16,479 bases of DNA from an alpha proteobacterium 3107 (lineage in GTDB: Bacteria; Pseudomonadota; Alphaproteobacteria; Rhodobacterales; Rhodobacteraceae): positions 1-16,479 of the forward strand of contig JPPB01000170.1 in the NCBI GenBank assembly GCA_001483205.1, read 5' to 3'. This document shows, in pieces, positions 4,946-15,006 of this stretch. Every line of letters starts with the position of its first letter. The stretch's first letter is position 1. A program made the translations under genes and the position numbers. The notes beneath the pieces are model-generated. The model did no database searches and was not told where the DNA came from. It worked only from the letters and a program-made list of their open reading frames with translations.

Positions 4946-6616
4946 TCAGGCGGCAAGACGGCTGATCACCACGCTCACCTGCGGCTTACGGCCAAGCTCA
5001 TCACCGGCGACGCGGCGGGTTTCGCGGCGCAACGCCTCCTCAAACCTCTCGTCCTCCAGAAGAACCCCGCGCTCCAGCCGGGCCATGAACCGGCGCAGCG
5101 CCTCCTCCAGCGCCTCCACCACCGGCCTGCGGGAAACGCCGCGTTCCGGCAGGCCCATGGTCTCGACCCACGGATCGCCCAAAACCTCATCTTCTTCGTC
5201 GATGATCAGCGTGACAATCACATGACCACCTACAGCCATGCGCAGACGGTCCCGCACCACGCCATCCATCGCACCAATCTGCACGCTGCCGTCCAGATAG
5301 AGGCGGCCCGTCTCTATATGCTCAACCACTTCCGGCGCATCCCCGCTCAAATCCAGCACCGTTCCGTTCACGGCCAGCGCACCGGGCCGCCCTTTCGATT
5401 GCGCCAGCTTCACATGCGCCCGCAGGTGCCGGTGCTCGCCGTGCATGGGGATCACCATCTGCGGGTTGATGATGTCGTGAACCCGCGCCAGATCGGGCCG
5501 GTTTGCATGGCCCGAGACATGATATTCGCCGGAACTGTCATCGATGACCTCCACCCCCCGCTCTGAAAGCGCATTGATGACAGAGATCACCCCGCGCTCA
5601 TTGCCGGGAATGGTCTTGGACGAAAACAGAAAGCTATCGCCCTCGGCCAGCGACAGTCCCAGATACCTGCCGCGCGAAAGCTGCGCCGAGGCCGCGCGAC
5701 GCTCCCCCTGGCTGCCGGTCACGATCAGCATCAGCTCTTTGCGCGGGATGTCCCGTGCCTCTTCCGGCCCGATCATCGGCGGAAAGTCGGCCAGAACGCC
5801 GGTCGAGACCCCGGCGCTGATCATCCGGCGCATCGCCCGCCCCAGCAGGCAGACCGACCGCCCCGCCGCCCGGCCCGCCAGTGCCAGCGTCCGCACACGG
5901 GCAATGTTAGAGGCAAAGGTGGTCGCCACAAACATGCCTGAGGCCTTCGCAACCAGCTTTTCGATTGCCGGGCCGACGGATGCCTCTGACCGCCCCTCAT
6001 GGAGCGACAGCACATTGGTCGAATCGCAGACCAGCGCCCTGACGCCCGGCCTTGCCACCTCTGCCCACAGCGCCGGGTCGAACGGTTCCCCCACCAGCGG
6101 CGTTTCATCGAGCTTGAAATCGCCGGTGTGGATGACGCGGCCCAGAGGCGTGTCGATCACCAGAGCAGAGCTTTCCGGGATCGAATGGCTGAGCGGCAGA
6201 AAGCCCACCCTGAACGGCCCGGCCTCTGTCTGTTCCGGCCATGGCAGGGCGGTCTCTACCCGGTCATCGGGCGCGCCCTGTTCCTCCATCTTGCGCCGCG
6301 CGTGATAGGCGGTGAAGGGGCGCGCATAGACCGGCACCTTCAGCCGCCGCCACAGATGCCCCAGCCCGCCGACATGATCCTCATGCGCATGGGTGATGAA
6401 GATCGCCTCCAGCCGGTCGCGGTTTTCCGCCAGCCAGCCGATGTCAGGAAAGATCAGATCGACCCCCGGCGTCGTGTCCATATCGGGGAAGGTCACGCCC
6501 AGATCAACAAGGATCAGGCGCTCCTTTCCGGGGGGGCCATAGCCATAGACATAGGCGTTCATGCCAACTTCCCCGGCCCCGCCGAGGGGAAGGTAAATCA
6601 GACGGTCACTGCGCAT
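4946..6616 (-). CDS. rnj: Ribonuclease J
   Basis: Encodes 556 residues, the usual length. RNase J is a metallo-beta-lactamase/beta-CASP nuclease that cuts RNA and degrades it from the 5' end, acting in rRNA maturation and mRNA decay. The zinc motif HAHEDH is at residues 76-81. PLSHSIPESSALVI, HTGDFKLDETP and the beta-CASP blocks LVCDSTN, TFASNIAR, TGSQGE, SGHANRPDL and PMHGEHRHL follow in order, with the C-terminal domain after about residue 440. The start at 6616 (MRSDRLIYLPLGGAGE) matches the family N-terminus. An in-frame ATG at 6643 would add nine residues deep inside coaX and has no Shine-Dalgarno. With the chosen start, rnj overlaps the coaX stop by 11 bp, implying coupled translation. 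It appears to be the last gene of the transcript; the gap after it is repeat-filled. Confidence 0.95.
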   Translation of the reverse strand: MRSDRLIYLPLGGAGEVGMNAYVYGYGPPGKERLILVDLGVTFPDMDTTPGVDLIFPDIGWLAENRDRLEAIFITHAHEDHVGGLGHLWRRLKVPVYARPFTAYHARRKMEEQGAPDDRVETALPWPEQTEAGPFRVGFLPLSHSIPESSALVIDTPLGRVIHTGDFKLDETPLVGEPFDPALWAEVARPGVRALVCDSTNVLSLHEGRSEASVGPAIEKLVAKASGMFVATTFASNIARVRTLALAGRAAGRSVCLLGRAMRRMISAGVSTGVLADFPPMIGPEEARDIPRKELMLIVTGSQGERRAASAQLSRGRYLGLSLAEGDSFLFSSKTIPGNERGVISVINALSERGVEVIDDSSGEYHVSGHANRPDLARVHDIINPQMVIPMHGEHRHLRAHVKLAQSKGRPGALAVNGTVLDLSGDAPEVVEHIETGRLYLDGSVQIGAMDGVVRDRLRMAVGGHVIVTLIIDEEDEVLGDPWVETMGLPERGVSRRPVVEALEEALRRFMARLERGVLLEDERFEEALRRETRRVAGDELGRKPQVSVVISRLAA

Positions 6617-7391
6617 TGTGGTGCTTTTCTCTGTTGTATTCATAAATCACGATCAACCCGTGCATGGTCAGGTTTTCCTCGAAGTGGTCAAACAGCGCGT
6701 ATCCCTGCTGGAACAGGGGCGCAAGGCCGCCGGTCGAGATTACTGTCATTTCGCGCCCCCGTTCTGCCTTGATTCGCCGGGTTATGCCGCCGATCAGCCC
6801 CACATACCCCCAGAAGATGCCCGACTGCATACAGGCAACGGTGTTGGCCCCGATCACCCGCTCGGGCCGTGAAATATCCACATGGGGCAGGGCGGCGGCG
6901 GCCTGATGCAGGGCCTCAAGGCTCAAATCCACCCCCGGCGCGATCACCCCGCCGATATAAGCCCCGTCTTTGGCAACCACATCAAACGTGGTCGCGGTGC
7001 CGAAATCGACGATGATCAGGTCGCCGCCGTAAAGGTCATGCCCGGCAACGGTGTTCACCAGCCGGTCCGGACCGACCTGCGCGCCCTCGTCCACGCGCAC
7101 ATCCACGGGCAGCAGGCAATCAGGCTTGCCCACCACCAGCGGGCGCGCATTGCAATAGCGGTCGGCAAACACCCGCAGGTTCCACACCACACGCGGCACG
7201 GTCGAAGAGATGACAACCTCATCAATGCCGAAGGGGATGCCGTGATGTTCCAGCAGCGTCGAAAGCCAGACGAAATACTGGTCCGCCGTGCGCTGATGCA
7301 CCGTTGCCGTGCGCAGGGTGCAGAGAAACCGCCCCCCGTCCCAGACGGAAAAGACGGTATTGGTGTTGCCGCAGTCGATGGCCAGAAGCAT
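6606..7391 (-). CDS. coaX: Type III pantothenate kinase
   Basis: Encodes 261 residues. CoaX phosphorylates pantothenate with ATP in the first step of coenzyme A synthesis. It is the ASKHA-fold form, unrelated to CoaA and not feedback-inhibited by CoA. Motifs appear in order: AIDCGNTNT with Asp6 (phosphate-binding), the VGPDRLVN substrate motif with Asp109 as expected general base, IIVDFGTATTFDVV near 126-139, GGVIAPG at 147-153 and STGGLAPLF near the C-terminus. AAGGA precedes the ATG by six to seven bases. Only three bases separate it from the birA stop, and its own end overlaps the rnj start. Its coupling to birA follows the order I know from related genomes and pairs two cofactor genes. 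Confidence 0.95.
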   Translation of the reverse strand: MLLAIDCGNTNTVFSVWDGGRFLCTLRTATVHQRTADQYFVWLSTLLEHHGIPFGIDEVVISSTVPRVVWNLRVFADRYCNARPLVVGKPDCLLPVDVRVDEGAQVGPDRLVNTVAGHDLYGGDLIIVDFGTATTFDVVAKDGAYIGGVIAPGVDLSLEALHQAAAALPHVDISRPERVIGANTVACMQSGIFWGYVGLIGGITRRIKAERGREMTVISTGGLAPLFQQGYALFDHFEENLTMHGLIVIYEYNREKHHNAQ

Positions 7392-7394
7392 GGG

Positions 7395-8159
7395 CTATCC
7401 TTCCCCGAAGAACACATCGGCGGCGGCGATGGCCCGTCGCCCGGTGGGGGTCATCAGCACCAGATTGCCGGTCTCGTCCACGGTCTCGAATGTGCCCGTG
7501 GTGGCATCGCGCAGGGTGCGGGCGGTCATCGGTTCTCCCAGATGTGCGGCACGGGCAAGCCAGGCGCGGCGCACCGGGTCAAAGCCGTAGGTGACGAGCT
7601 GCCGCACCCGGCCCGCACAGGCGGGGGCGAGATGGTCAAGGAACTCTTCCGGCGTCACCCGTGCCCCGGTTGCGGCCAGAAGGTTCGCGGGCGGGCGTGT
7701 GCCGGGCGCGGCCTCGGTGATTTCGGGCGAAGAGACCAGGTTGAGGCCGATACCGATGCAGACATGCGCAACCCCGGCCCCGTTCCCCGCCGATTCCAGC
7801 AAAATACCCGCCAGTTTGCCGCCATTCAGCAGAACATCATTCGGCCATTTCAGCGAAAACATCTCTGCCCGGCCTATCACCGCGACACAGGCGTCAAAAA
7901 CCGCAAGGGCGGCGGCGAATGACAACAACGCCACCTGTTCCGGCGGCCCCGGCGGGCGCATGAGCAGGGTGGCGGCAAAATTCCCCGCAGGGTCGGACCA
8001 GGGACGCCCCCGGCGGCCCCGGCCACAGGTCTGACGCCGGGCAAGGATCCATGTCGGCCCGGCAAGCGCCGTGGCGCGGCGGCCCGCCTCTGAATTGGTG
8101 CTGTCCACCTCTTCCAGGATCAGACGGCCAACGCCTTCGGGCCAGGGATCAGCGGACAA
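7395..8159 (-). CDS. birA: Biotin--[acetyl-CoA-carboxylase] ligase, short form
   Basis: Encodes 254 residues. It activates biotin as biotinyl-AMP and attaches it to the carboxyl-carrier lysine of acetyl-CoA carboxylase and related enzymes. Visible motifs are [10 protein letters not shown] (19-22 DSTN), the adenylate-binding loop GRGRRGR at 46-52, [19 protein letters not shown] near 104-122, and GIGLNL. The SH3-like C-terminal domain ends [12 protein letters not shown]. There is no N-terminal helix-turn-helix, so this is the monofunctional class that cannot repress a biotin operon. The start codon is TTG at 8159; no ATG or GTG is available before the DSTN motif. It overlaps the nuoN stop by 11 bp, so TTG initiation probably relies on ribosomes finishing nuoN, which would keep expression low. 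Confidence 0.93.
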   Translation of the reverse strand: MSADPWPEGVGRLILEEVDSTNSEAGRRATALAGPTWILARRQTCGRGRRGRPWSDPAGNFAATLLMRPPGPPEQVALLSFAAALAVFDACVAVIGRAEMFSLKWPNDVLLNGGKLAGILLESAGNGAGVAHVCIGIGLNLVSSPEITEAAPGTRPPANLLAATGARVTPEEFLDHLAPACAGRVRQLVTYGFDPVRRAWLARAAHLGEPMTARTLRDATTGTFETVDETGNLVLMTPTGRRAIAAADVFFGEG

Positions 8160-9588
8160 GAGCTTCTGCCGCCATCGCCGCCGGGCCTTCGATGCCGAGC
8201 AGATTGACGACCCCGAATACCATCACCGCCGCCGACGCCACCAGAACCGCCCACTGAACGGTCGAGGCAGGCGGGTCCAACGGCTCCCGTTCCTCGCCGA
8301 AATACATGAAATAGACGATGCGCAGGTAATAGAACGCCCCGATGACGGATGCGATCACACCCGCAACCGCAAGCCAGATCATGTCGGCCTCTACCGCCGC
8401 GCGCAGCACATAGAACTTGCCGAAGAACCCCACCATCGGCGGCACACCGGCAAGGCTGAACAACAGAACCAGCATACAGAGCGCGCGCAGCGGTTGCTGA
8501 CGGGAATACTGGTGCAGATTGCCGATGTCCGTCACCGGCCTGCCGTCGCGCTCCAGCGACAGGATAAAGGCGAAAACGCCCAGGCTCATGGCCAGATAGA
8601 TCGCCATGTAGATCAGCATCGCCTGCACCCCGAACCCGGTTCCCGCCGCCAGCCCCATCAGGGCAAACCCCATATGCGCGATTGAGGAATAGGCCATCAG
8701 GCGCTTGATGTCCCGCTGTCCGATCGCCGCAACCGCACCCAGAAACATTGAGCCGACCGACAGAAGCGCGATGATCCCGGACCAGTCCGCCACCGCCGCG
8801 CCAAAAGCATCGTGCATCACCCGCGCAAACAGCGCCATCGCCGCCATTTTCGGGGCGGTGGCGAAAAAGGCCGTCACCGGAGTGGGGGCACCCTCATACA
8901 CATCCGGCGTCCACATGTGGAACGGCACGGCGGACACCTTAAATGCCAGCCCGGTGATGATGAAGACCAGACCGAACAGCAGCCCGATGCCCACATGCCC
9001 GTCTTGCGCTGTCGCGATAATGCCGGAGAACTGCGTCGTGCCCGCAAAGCCGTAAGCCAGCGAACACCCGTAAAGCAGCAGGCCGGAGCCGAGCGCGCCA
9101 AGGACGAAATATTTCAGCCCGGCCTCGGTCGATTTCACGCTGTCCCGGCGCAGCGACGCGGCAACATAGAGCGCAAGCGATTGCAGCTCCAGCCCCATGT
9201 AAAGCGCCATCAGGTCGCCCGCGCTGACCATCATCATCATGCCCACCACCGCAAGCGCCACCAGCAGGGGAAACTCGAACCGCAACAGGTCACAGCGCGA
9301 CAGGTAGTCAAGGCTCATCAGCAACACCACCGCGGCGGACCACAGAACCGCGACCTTGGCAAAGCGGGCAAAGCCGTCATTGATGAACGCGCCGCCAAAG
9401 GCCGTTCGCGTCCCCGACATGCCGAAACCGATCCAGACGCCAAGCGCGACCATCACCAGAGCCGCCGACCAGATCAGCAGCGGCGTCGTCCTGTCCCCGC
9501 CTGTATAGACCGCACCAAGCAGCGCGCCCATGGCAAGGACGGCAAGGATGACCTCTGGCAGGATGGCGGCAATATCGGTAGCAATCAT
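8149..9588 (-). CDS. nuoN: NADH-quinone oxidoreductase subunit N
   Basis: Encodes 479 residues. NuoN is one of the three antiporter-like proton-pumping subunits in the membrane arm of complex I. It has about 14 hydrophobic segments and the family signature [26 protein letters not shown] with its lysine and the following membrane-embedded charged residues, plus [18 protein letters not shown]. The ATG at 9588 has GGGGTGGG upstream and begins [16 protein letters not shown], the expected start. The reading frame extends further upstream into nuoM but without family similarity. It follows nuoM by 11 bp and overlaps birA by 11 bp. Membrane protein of the cytoplasmic (or intracytoplasmic) membrane. 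Confidence 0.96.
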   Translation of the reverse strand: MIATDIAAILPEVILAVLAMGALLGAVYTGGDRTTPLLIWSAALVMVALGVWIGFGMSGTRTAFGGAFINDGFARFAKVAVLWSAAVVLLMSLDYLSRCDLLRFEFPLLVALAVVGMMMMVSAGDLMALYMGLELQSLALYVAASLRRDSVKSTEAGLKYFVLGALGSGLLLYGCSLAYGFAGTTQFSGIIATAQDGHVGIGLLFGLVFIITGLAFKVSAVPFHMWTPDVYEGAPTPVTAFFATAPKMAAMALFARVMHDAFGAAVADWSGIIALLSVGSMFLGAVAAIGQRDIKRLMAYSSIAHMGFALMGLAAGTGFGVQAMLIYMAIYLAMSLGVFAFILSLERDGRPVTDIGNLHQYSRQQPLRALCMLVLLFSLAGVPPMVGFFGKFYVLRAAVEADMIWLAVAGVIASVIGAFYYLRIVYFMYFGEEREPLDPPASTVQWAVLVASAAVMVFGVVNLLGIEGPAAMAAEALVR

Positions 9589-9599
9589 CGAACCCACCC

Positions 9600-11144
9600 C
9601 TAATGTGATGCGGCAATTTGCGTCGCGCTTTCCGTCACGGGCAGCGCGGCGTGATACTCGGCGATCAGGTGTCCGACCGACGGGCCGATCAGGTCGGTGG
9701 CCAGCCACGGGCAAACCCCGAGCAACAGCGTCATCGCCACCAGCGGCGCAAAGATCAGGCGTTCGCGCCCGGTCATGTCGGTGATCGAGCGCAGCGCCTC
9801 TTTGATCAGGTCACCCATCATCACCCGGCGATACAGCCACAGCGCATAGGCCGCCGACAGGATCACCCCCGATGTCGCGAACAGCGCCACCCAGGTGTTG
9901 GCCTGAAAGACCCCCATCAGGGTCAGAAACTCGCCCACGAAACCGGACGTGCCGGGCAGGCCGACATTGGCCAGGGTGAAGAACATGAAGACCAGCGCAT
10001 AGGCGGGCATCCGGTTCACAAGGCCGCCATAGGCGTCAATCTGCCGGGTGTGCATCCGGTCATAGATCACCCCGACACACAGAAACAGCGCGCCGGAAAT
10101 GAAACCGTGGCTCAGCATCTGAAAGATTGCGCCGTCGATCCCCTGCTGGTTGGCGGCAAAAATCCCCATCGTCACATATCCCATATGGGCGACCGAGGAA
10201 TAGGCGATCAGCTTTTTCATGTCTTCCTGCACCAGCGCCACTAATGAGGTGTAAACGATGGCCGTTGCCGACAGCCAGAAGATAAGCGGCGCGAGCAGGT
10301 CAGAAGCAACGGGAAACATCGGCAGGCTAAAGCGCAGAAAGCCATAGCCGCCCATCTTCAGCAGGATTGCCGCCAGCACCACGGACCCCGCCGTCGGGGC
10401 CTGAACATGGGCGTCGGGCAGCCAGGTATGGACCGGCCACATCGGCAGTTTCACTGCAAAAGAGGCAAAAAACGCGATCCACAACAGCATCTGAAGACCG
10501 CCGATGACCTCAAAGCCCATGACGCTGACGGTGCCGGAACTGAACTGATGGTTCAGAAGCGCCGGAATATCGGTCGTGCCCGCGTCGTGATACATGCCGA
10601 TCATGGCAACCAGCATCAGGACCGAGCCGAGAAAGGTGTAGAGGAAGAACTTGAACGCTGCATAGATGCGCTCTTTGCCGCCCCAGATGCCGATGATCAG
10701 GAACATCGGGATCAGACCAGCCTCAAAAAACAGATAGAACAGCACCAGATCAAGGGCCATAAACACGCCCAGCATCATTGTCTCTAGCACCAGAAAGGCG
10801 ATCATGTAGTCCTTTACCCTATGGGTCACGTCCCAGCAGGCCAGAATGACCAGCGGCATCAGGAATGTGGTCAGCATGACGAACAGCACGCTGATCCCGT
10901 CCACCCCCATCTTGTATTTCAGGCCCAGAATCCATTCGGCTTCTTCAACGAACTGAAAGCCGGTGTCGTTCGGGTCAAAGCCGGACAGGATGAAGAGCGA
11001 CAACAGGAATGCCGTCCCGGTCGCGATCAGCGCCAGCCATTTTGCGTTCTGCTGCGCAGGCGCGTCGTCGCCACGCAGGAACAGGGCCAGGATCAGCGCC
11101 GCCAGCGTCGGGATGAAGGTGACGATGGAAAGCAGGTTTTCCAT
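9600..11144 (-). CDS. nuoM: NADH-quinone oxidoreductase subunit M
   Basis: Encodes 514 residues. NuoM is the middle antiporter-like proton-pumping subunit of complex I. It contains the conserved glutamate segment [22 protein letters not shown], the lysine segment [30 protein letters not shown], and [19 protein letters not shown], all in family order with about 14 hydrophobic segments. The ATG at 11144 gives the standard N-terminus ([19 protein letters not shown]). It begins two bases after the nuoL stop codon, so translation is tightly coupled. The protein ends with a short soluble tail. No anomalies seen. Confidence 0.97.
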   Translation of the reverse strand: MENLLSIVTFIPTLAALILALFLRGDDAPAQQNAKWLALIATGTAFLLSLFILSGFDPNDTGFQFVEEAEWILGLKYKMGVDGISVLFVMLTTFLMPLVILACWDVTHRVKDYMIAFLVLETMMLGVFMALDLVLFYLFFEAGLIPMFLIIGIWGGKERIYAAFKFFLYTFLGSVLMLVAMIGMYHDAGTTDIPALLNHQFSSGTVSVMGFEVIGGLQMLLWIAFFASFAVKLPMWPVHTWLPDAHVQAPTAGSVVLAAILLKMGGYGFLRFSLPMFPVASDLLAPLIFWLSATAIVYTSLVALVQEDMKKLIAYSSVAHMGYVTMGIFAANQQGIDGAIFQMLSHGFISGALFLCVGVIYDRMHTRQIDAYGGLVNRMPAYALVFMFFTLANVGLPGTSGFVGEFLTLMGVFQANTWVALFATSGVILSAAYALWLYRRVMMGDLIKEALRSITDMTGRERLIFAPLVAMTLLLGVCPWLATDLIGPSVGHLIAEYHAALPVTESATQIAASH

Positions 11145-11146
11145 GG

Positions 11147-13225
11147 TTATTCGGCCCCCCCGCCGATCATCATCCACGAAATCAGCACAACAACCCCGAT
11201 CACCATGGCGAAAGCATAGGTAAAGATATAGCCGGATTGCGCGCGTCCGGCGAGCCGGGTGAGGAACGGGATGACCCCCATTGCGATGCCGTTCAACGCG
11301 CCGTCGATGATCGTGCCGTCGCCGCGTCTCCACAACAGTCGCCCGCCCGCCATGGCAGGCCGCACAAAGGCCGCGTCGTAAATTTCATCCACATACCATT
11401 TATTGAGCAGGAACCGGTAGGCGCGGGGTTGGGCGCGGGCCAGACGACCCGGCAGCCCCGGCGCGCGGATGTAGAACAGCCAGGCAAGGCCAAGCCCGAG
11501 CAGCATCATAACGGCAGGGGACAGCTTTACCCATTTCGGAGCGCGGTGGGCGGCCTCCAGCACATGGTTCTCCGGGTGGGTAAAGACCGCGCCCTGCCCC
11601 GGCATCCAGCCCTCGGCATGATCCCCGGCCCCGGTGGTGGCCTCAGTGTGATCGTCCGCCCCGTGCCCGTGCGTGGCCTCGGCATGATGCTCCGGCACAC
11701 CATAAAAGGCGTTCACCTCCTCATGCGTCCCGAAGAAGGGCTTGAACCAGATCATTCCGGCAAACACTGCCCCCAAAGCCAGCCCCGCCAGCGGGATCAC
11801 CATCACGGCAGGGCTTTCATGGGCATGTTCATGGGTGTGCCGGTCCCCCCTCGGCGCGCCAAAGAAGGTCAGGAACATCAGCCGCCAGCTATAAAAGCTG
11901 GTCATAAAGGCGGCAATCACCAGTGCCCAGAAGGCAAAATCACCCGCCGGGCTATGCGCCCCCCATGCGCTTTCGATGATCGCGTCCTTGGACAGAAACC
12001 CGGCAAAACCGATGGTGGTCAGCGGAATGCCGACGCCGGTGATGGCCAAGGTGCCGATCAGCATCGCCCAGAAGGTCCGGGGCATCCGATGGCGCAGCCC
12101 GCCGTAATGCCGCATGTCCTGTTCATGGTGCATCCCGTGGATGACCGCCCCCGCGCCCAGAAACAGCATCGCCTTGAAAAAGGCATGGGTGAACAGGTGG
12201 AACATGGCCGCCGAATAAACGCCAACACCAGCGGCCACAAACATATAGCCCAGTTGTGAGCAGGTCGAATAGGCAATCACGCGCTTGATGTCGTTCTGCA
12301 CCAGCGCCACGGTTGCGGCAAAAAAGGCGGTGATCGCACCGATCCAGACGATGATCGCCTTGGCCTCCGGCGCGAACTCCAAGAGCGGCGACATCCGGCA
12401 GACCAGAAACACCCCCGCCGTCACCATGGTTGCCGCATGGATCAGCGCCGAGACCGGGGTCGGGCCTTCCATCGCGTCCGGCAGCCATGTGTGCAGGAAG
12501 AACTGCGCCGATTTCCCCATCGCACCGACGAACAGCAGAAAGGCCAGCAGGTTGGCGGCGTTCCATTCGCGCCACAGGAATTGCAGTTGCGTTTCAGCCA
12601 GAACCGGCCCGGCGGCAAAGACATCATCGAAATTGATGCTGTCCACCATCAGAAACAGGCCGAAAATCCCCAACGCAAAGCCGAAATCCCCCACCCGGTT
12701 GACGATGAACGCCTTGATCGCGGCGGCATTGGCAGAGGGCTTGCGGAAATAGAAGCCGATCAGCAGGTAAGAGGCAACGCCGACGCCTTCCCAGCCAAAG
12801 AACATCTGCACCAGATTGTCCGAAGTCACCAGCATCAGCATGGCGAAGGTAAAGAACGACAGATAGGCGAAAAAGCGCGGGCGATAGCTTTCGCCGTCGC
12901 GGAAATTGGCATCACCGGCCATGTAGCCGACGGAATAGAGATGCACGAGGCTCGAGACCGTCGTCACCACCACCAGCATAATCGCGGTCAGCCGGTCAAG
13001 CCGGATCGCCCAGCTTGTATCAAGCGCGCCGGACTGGATATAGCGGAAAAGCTCTGTCTGGCGCGTCTCGCCGTCAAATCCCAGAAACACAATCCAGGAC
13101 AGAAGCGCGACCAGAAACAGCAGCCCCGTGGACAGCCAGATCGCGCCCGTCTCGCCGATCATGCGCCAGCCAAAGCCCGCGATGACCGCGCCGAGCAGCG
13201 GGGCAAAGAGGATGATGGTTTCCAT
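11147..13225 (-). CDS. nuoL: NADH-quinone oxidoreductase subunit L
   Basis: Encodes 692 residues. NuoL is the distal proton-pumping subunit of complex I and carries the long lateral helix at its C-terminal side. Family blocks include [53 protein letters not shown] split over the pumping lysine and histidines, and [19 protein letters not shown]. Near the C-terminus, [14 protein letters not shown] precedes the last membrane segment. Two histidine-rich loops stand out: HTHEHAHE near residue 460, and a stretch near 497-555 containing [14 protein letters not shown] and DHAEG. Such loops occur in alphaproteobacterial NuoL, but their role is unknown to me. The start at 13225 is preceded by AGAGAG, and the gap to nuoK is seven bases. 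Confidence 0.97.
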   Translation of the reverse strand: METIILFAPLLGAVIAGFGWRMIGETGAIWLSTGLLFLVALLSWIVFLGFDGETRQTELFRYIQSGALDTSWAIRLDRLTAIMLVVVTTVSSLVHLYSVGYMAGDANFRDGESYRPRFFAYLSFFTFAMLMLVTSDNLVQMFFGWEGVGVASYLLIGFYFRKPSANAAAIKAFIVNRVGDFGFALGIFGLFLMVDSINFDDVFAAGPVLAETQLQFLWREWNAANLLAFLLFVGAMGKSAQFFLHTWLPDAMEGPTPVSALIHAATMVTAGVFLVCRMSPLLEFAPEAKAIIVWIGAITAFFAATVALVQNDIKRVIAYSTCSQLGYMFVAAGVGVYSAAMFHLFTHAFFKAMLFLGAGAVIHGMHHEQDMRHYGGLRHRMPRTFWAMLIGTLAITGVGIPLTTIGFAGFLSKDAIIESAWGAHSPAGDFAFWALVIAAFMTSFYSWRLMFLTFFGAPRGDRHTHEHAHESPAVMVIPLAGLALGAVFAGMIWFKPFFGTHEEVNAFYGVPEHHAEATHGHGADDHTEATTGAGDHAEGWMPGQGAVFTHPENHVLEAAHRAPKWVKLSPAVMMLLGLGLAWLFYIRAPGLPGRLARAQPRAYRFLLNKWYVDEIYDAAFVRPAMAGGRLLWRRGDGTIIDGALNGIAMGVIPFLTRLAGRAQSGYIFTYAFAMVIGVVVLISWMMIGGGAE

Positions 13226-13232
13226 GGTCTCT

Positions 13233-13538
13233 CTACCCTTTCATCATGTTGACATCCTCGACCGCGATGGTGCCGCGATTGCGGAAAAAGCAGACGAGAA
13301 TGGCAAGGCCGATGGCGGCTTCGGCGGCGGCGACCGTCAGCACGAAGAAGGTAAAGACCTGCCCGGCCAGATCACCCAGATAGGCCGAGAAGGCGACAAA
13401 GTTGATATTGACCGCCAGCAGGATCAACTCGATCGACATCAGCAGGACGATGATGTTCTTGCGGTTGAGAAACAGGCCGAAAATGCCGATGACGAACAGG
13501 GCCGCCGCGACGCTCAGGTAATGTTCAAGTCCGATCAT
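13233..13538 (-). CDS. nuoK: NADH-quinone oxidoreductase subunit K
   Basis: Encodes 101 residues with three membrane segments. NuoK is a small membrane-arm subunit contributing to the central proton channel. The two conserved membrane glutamates are present: Glu37 in [10 protein letters not shown] and Glu73 in [12 protein letters not shown], equivalent to E36 and E72 of E. coli. The length equals the family norm. GGGGGAA lies just upstream of the ATG. There are 62 bases between nuoJ and nuoK, without a further gene, and seven before nuoL. Confidence 0.97.
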   Translation of the reverse strand: MIGLEHYLSVAAALFVIGIFGLFLNRKNIIVLLMSIELILLAVNINFVAFSAYLGDLAGQVFTFFVLTVAAAEAAIGLAILVCFFRNRGTIAVEDVNMMKG

Positions 13539-13600
13539 CGGTTCCCCCGTGTTTCGTATTTGCGCAGCCTGCCTGCACCGCGCCCCGTTCGCACGGCCAC

Positions 13601-14215
13601 TTACAGCCCCTGCCCCGGCTTTACGTCCACAAGCTCCAGCGCCCGGGCCGGGTCACGGTGCATCTGGGCCATGACGTTCTGGCGCTTGACATCCTTGCGG
13701 TGGCGCAGTGTCAGCACAATCGCCCCGATCATCGCCACCAGCAGGATCAGCCCCGCTGCCTGAAACAGATAGATGTAGTCGTCATAGATAAGCCGCCCCA
13801 GGGCCGCGGTGTTGTGGGTCTCCGGCACGGCAAGGCCGGACATGCTTTCGGCCACCCGCACCCCGTCCGCCGGGGTCCAGCTTCCCAGCACGATGGCAAG
13901 CTGCATCAGAAGCACCACCCCGATCAGCAGCGCCAGCGGCATGTATCTGGCCATTCCCGCCCTCAACTCGGCGAAATCGACATCAAGCATCATCACCACG
14001 AACAGGAACAGCACGGCAACCGCGCCGACATAGACGATGACCAACAACATGGCAACAAACTCGGCCCCAAGCAGAACGAACAGCCCCGCCGAGGACAGGA
14101 AGGCGAGGATCAGCCACAGCACCGAATGCACCGGATTGCGCGAGATGACCGTGAACAGCCCCCCGGTCAGGGCCGATATTGCGAAGACATAGAAGGCAAG
14201 CGCCGCTGCGGTCAT
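13601..14215 (-). CDS. nuoJ: NADH-quinone oxidoreductase subunit J
   Basis: Encodes 204 residues. NuoJ is a membrane-arm subunit whose third helix takes part in coupling. It has five hydrophobic segments; the characteristic stretch [23 protein letters not shown] is complete, as is the N-terminal [13 protein letters not shown]. The C-terminal cytoplasmic tail ([19 protein letters not shown]) resembles alphaproteobacterial homologues. The ATG at 14215 was chosen because it gives the standard N-terminus ([13 protein letters not shown]) and has GAGGA about ten bases upstream; the longer reading frame upstream has no similarity. It lies 55 bases after nuoI. Confidence 0.96.
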   Translation of the reverse strand: MTAAALAFYVFAISALTGGLFTVISRNPVHSVLWLILAFLSSAGLFVLLGAEFVAMLLVIVYVGAVAVLFLFVVMMLDVDFAELRAGMARYMPLALLIGVVLLMQLAIVLGSWTPADGVRVAESMSGLAVPETHNTAALGRLIYDDYIYLFQAAGLILLVAMIGAIVLTLRHRKDVKRQNVMAQMHRDPARALELVDVKPGQGL

Positions 14216-14270
14216 GGTCTTGTCATCCTCTGTTCCGCCGCCGCCCGCGCCATTGCGGGCCGGGCAGTGC

Positions 14271-14765
14271 TCATCTGTAGGGCGCGTCCAGCTCCAGGTT
14301 GCGGGCGATCTCGGCTTCCCAGCGGTCGCCGTTGGCCAACAGCCTTTCCTTGTCATAGTAGAGTTCTTCGCGGGTTTCGGTCGAAAACTCGAAATTCGGG
14401 CCTTCGACGATGGCGTCCACCGGGCAGGCCTCCTGACAGAACCCGCAATAGATGCACTTGGTCATGTCGATGTCATAGCGGGTGGTGCGGCGAGAGCCGT
14501 CATCGCGCGGTTCGGCCTCAATGGTGATTGCCTGCGCCGGGCAAATCGCCTCGCACAGCTTGCAGGCGATGCAGCGCTCTTCGCCGTTCGGATAGCGGCG
14601 AAGGGCGTGCTCCCCCCGGAAGCGCGGCGAAAGCGGCCCCTTTTCGTGGGGATAGTTCACCGTCGCCTTGGGGGACAGGAAATATTTCAGCCCCAGCCCG
14701 AAGCCTTTGATGAAATCCGCCAGCAGGAAGTATTTCGCGGCGCGGGTATAGTCGAAACGGGTCAT
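14271..14765 (-). CDS. nuoI: NADH-quinone oxidoreductase subunit I (two 4Fe-4S clusters)
   Basis: Encodes 164 residues. NuoI is a peripheral subunit that holds clusters N6a and N6b and passes electrons towards N2 and quinone. The two ferredoxin motifs are complete: Cys65, 68, 71 and 75 ([12 protein letters not shown]) and Cys104, 107, 110 and 114 ([12 protein letters not shown]). The N-terminal amphipathic region and the ending ELDAPYR are as in alphaproteobacterial and mitochondrial homologues. AGGTGAA directly precedes the ATG at 14765. The start lies one base after the stop of the small upstream ORF (TGAAATG), so its translation is likely coupled to that ORF. The same frame is open upstream to at least 14831, through the T8 tract. 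Confidence 0.97.
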   Translation of the reverse strand: MTRFDYTRAAKYFLLADFIKGFGLGLKYFLSPKATVNYPHEKGPLSPRFRGEHALRRYPNGEERCIACKLCEAICPAQAITIEAEPRDDGSRRTTRYDIDMTKCIYCGFCQEACPVDAIVEGPNFEFSTETREELYYDKERLLANGDRWEAEIARNLELDAPYR

Positions 14766-14766
14766 T

Positions 14767-14982
14767 TCACCTACCCAAAAAAAATAGGCCAAGCACGAGG
14801 CCACCAACCACAAGGTATCCGAACAGGGCAATCACAATGATCGAAAGCAGCAGCAAAACCCAGATAATCTGTGCGATGCCGCTACCGGTTTTGCCGACAT
14901 ACCCTGCCGACTTCTTGTTTGACTCGAAAGCCTTCATCGCCTTGGCGTCGTTCGACACCGGCTTTTTATTTTCTTCGGTCAT
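14767..14982 (-). CDS. Small membrane protein of unknown function within the nuo operon
   Basis: Encodes 71 residues. The first 35 are polar and charged ([20 protein letters not shown] start, then [15 protein letters not shown]). Residues 36-70 are almost wholly hydrophobic with a small Gly-Tyr interruption at 55-56, suggesting either one long membrane helix or a tight helical hairpin near the C-terminus. No family recognised. It is not one of the 14 standard complex I subunits. It lies 24 bp after nuoH and one base before nuoI, on the same strand, so it is co-expressed with them and could be a complex I accessory or assembly factor, or a neutral passenger. G+C is 50 % by hand count (108 of 216), against about 62 % in a sampled stretch of nuoI. 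The codons for Phe67-Leu69 contain a T8 run (14777-14784). Coding potential is supported by the membrane-protein composition and tight spacing; the GGTGG upstream is a modest ribosome site. Confidence 0.8.
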   Translation of the reverse strand: MTEENKKPVSNDAKAMKAFESNKKSAGYVGKTGSGIAQIIWVLLLLSIIVIALFGYLVVGGLVLGLFFLGR

Positions 14983-15006
14983 TTCATGCCACCCGTGTTG
15001 TTGTTT

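Noticed and set aside
11237..12259. A 340-codon plus-strand frame antisense to nuoL
   Set aside because: Same cause: reverse-frame openness opposite a strongly biased gene; composition is Gly/His/Pro/Gln-rich without domains.
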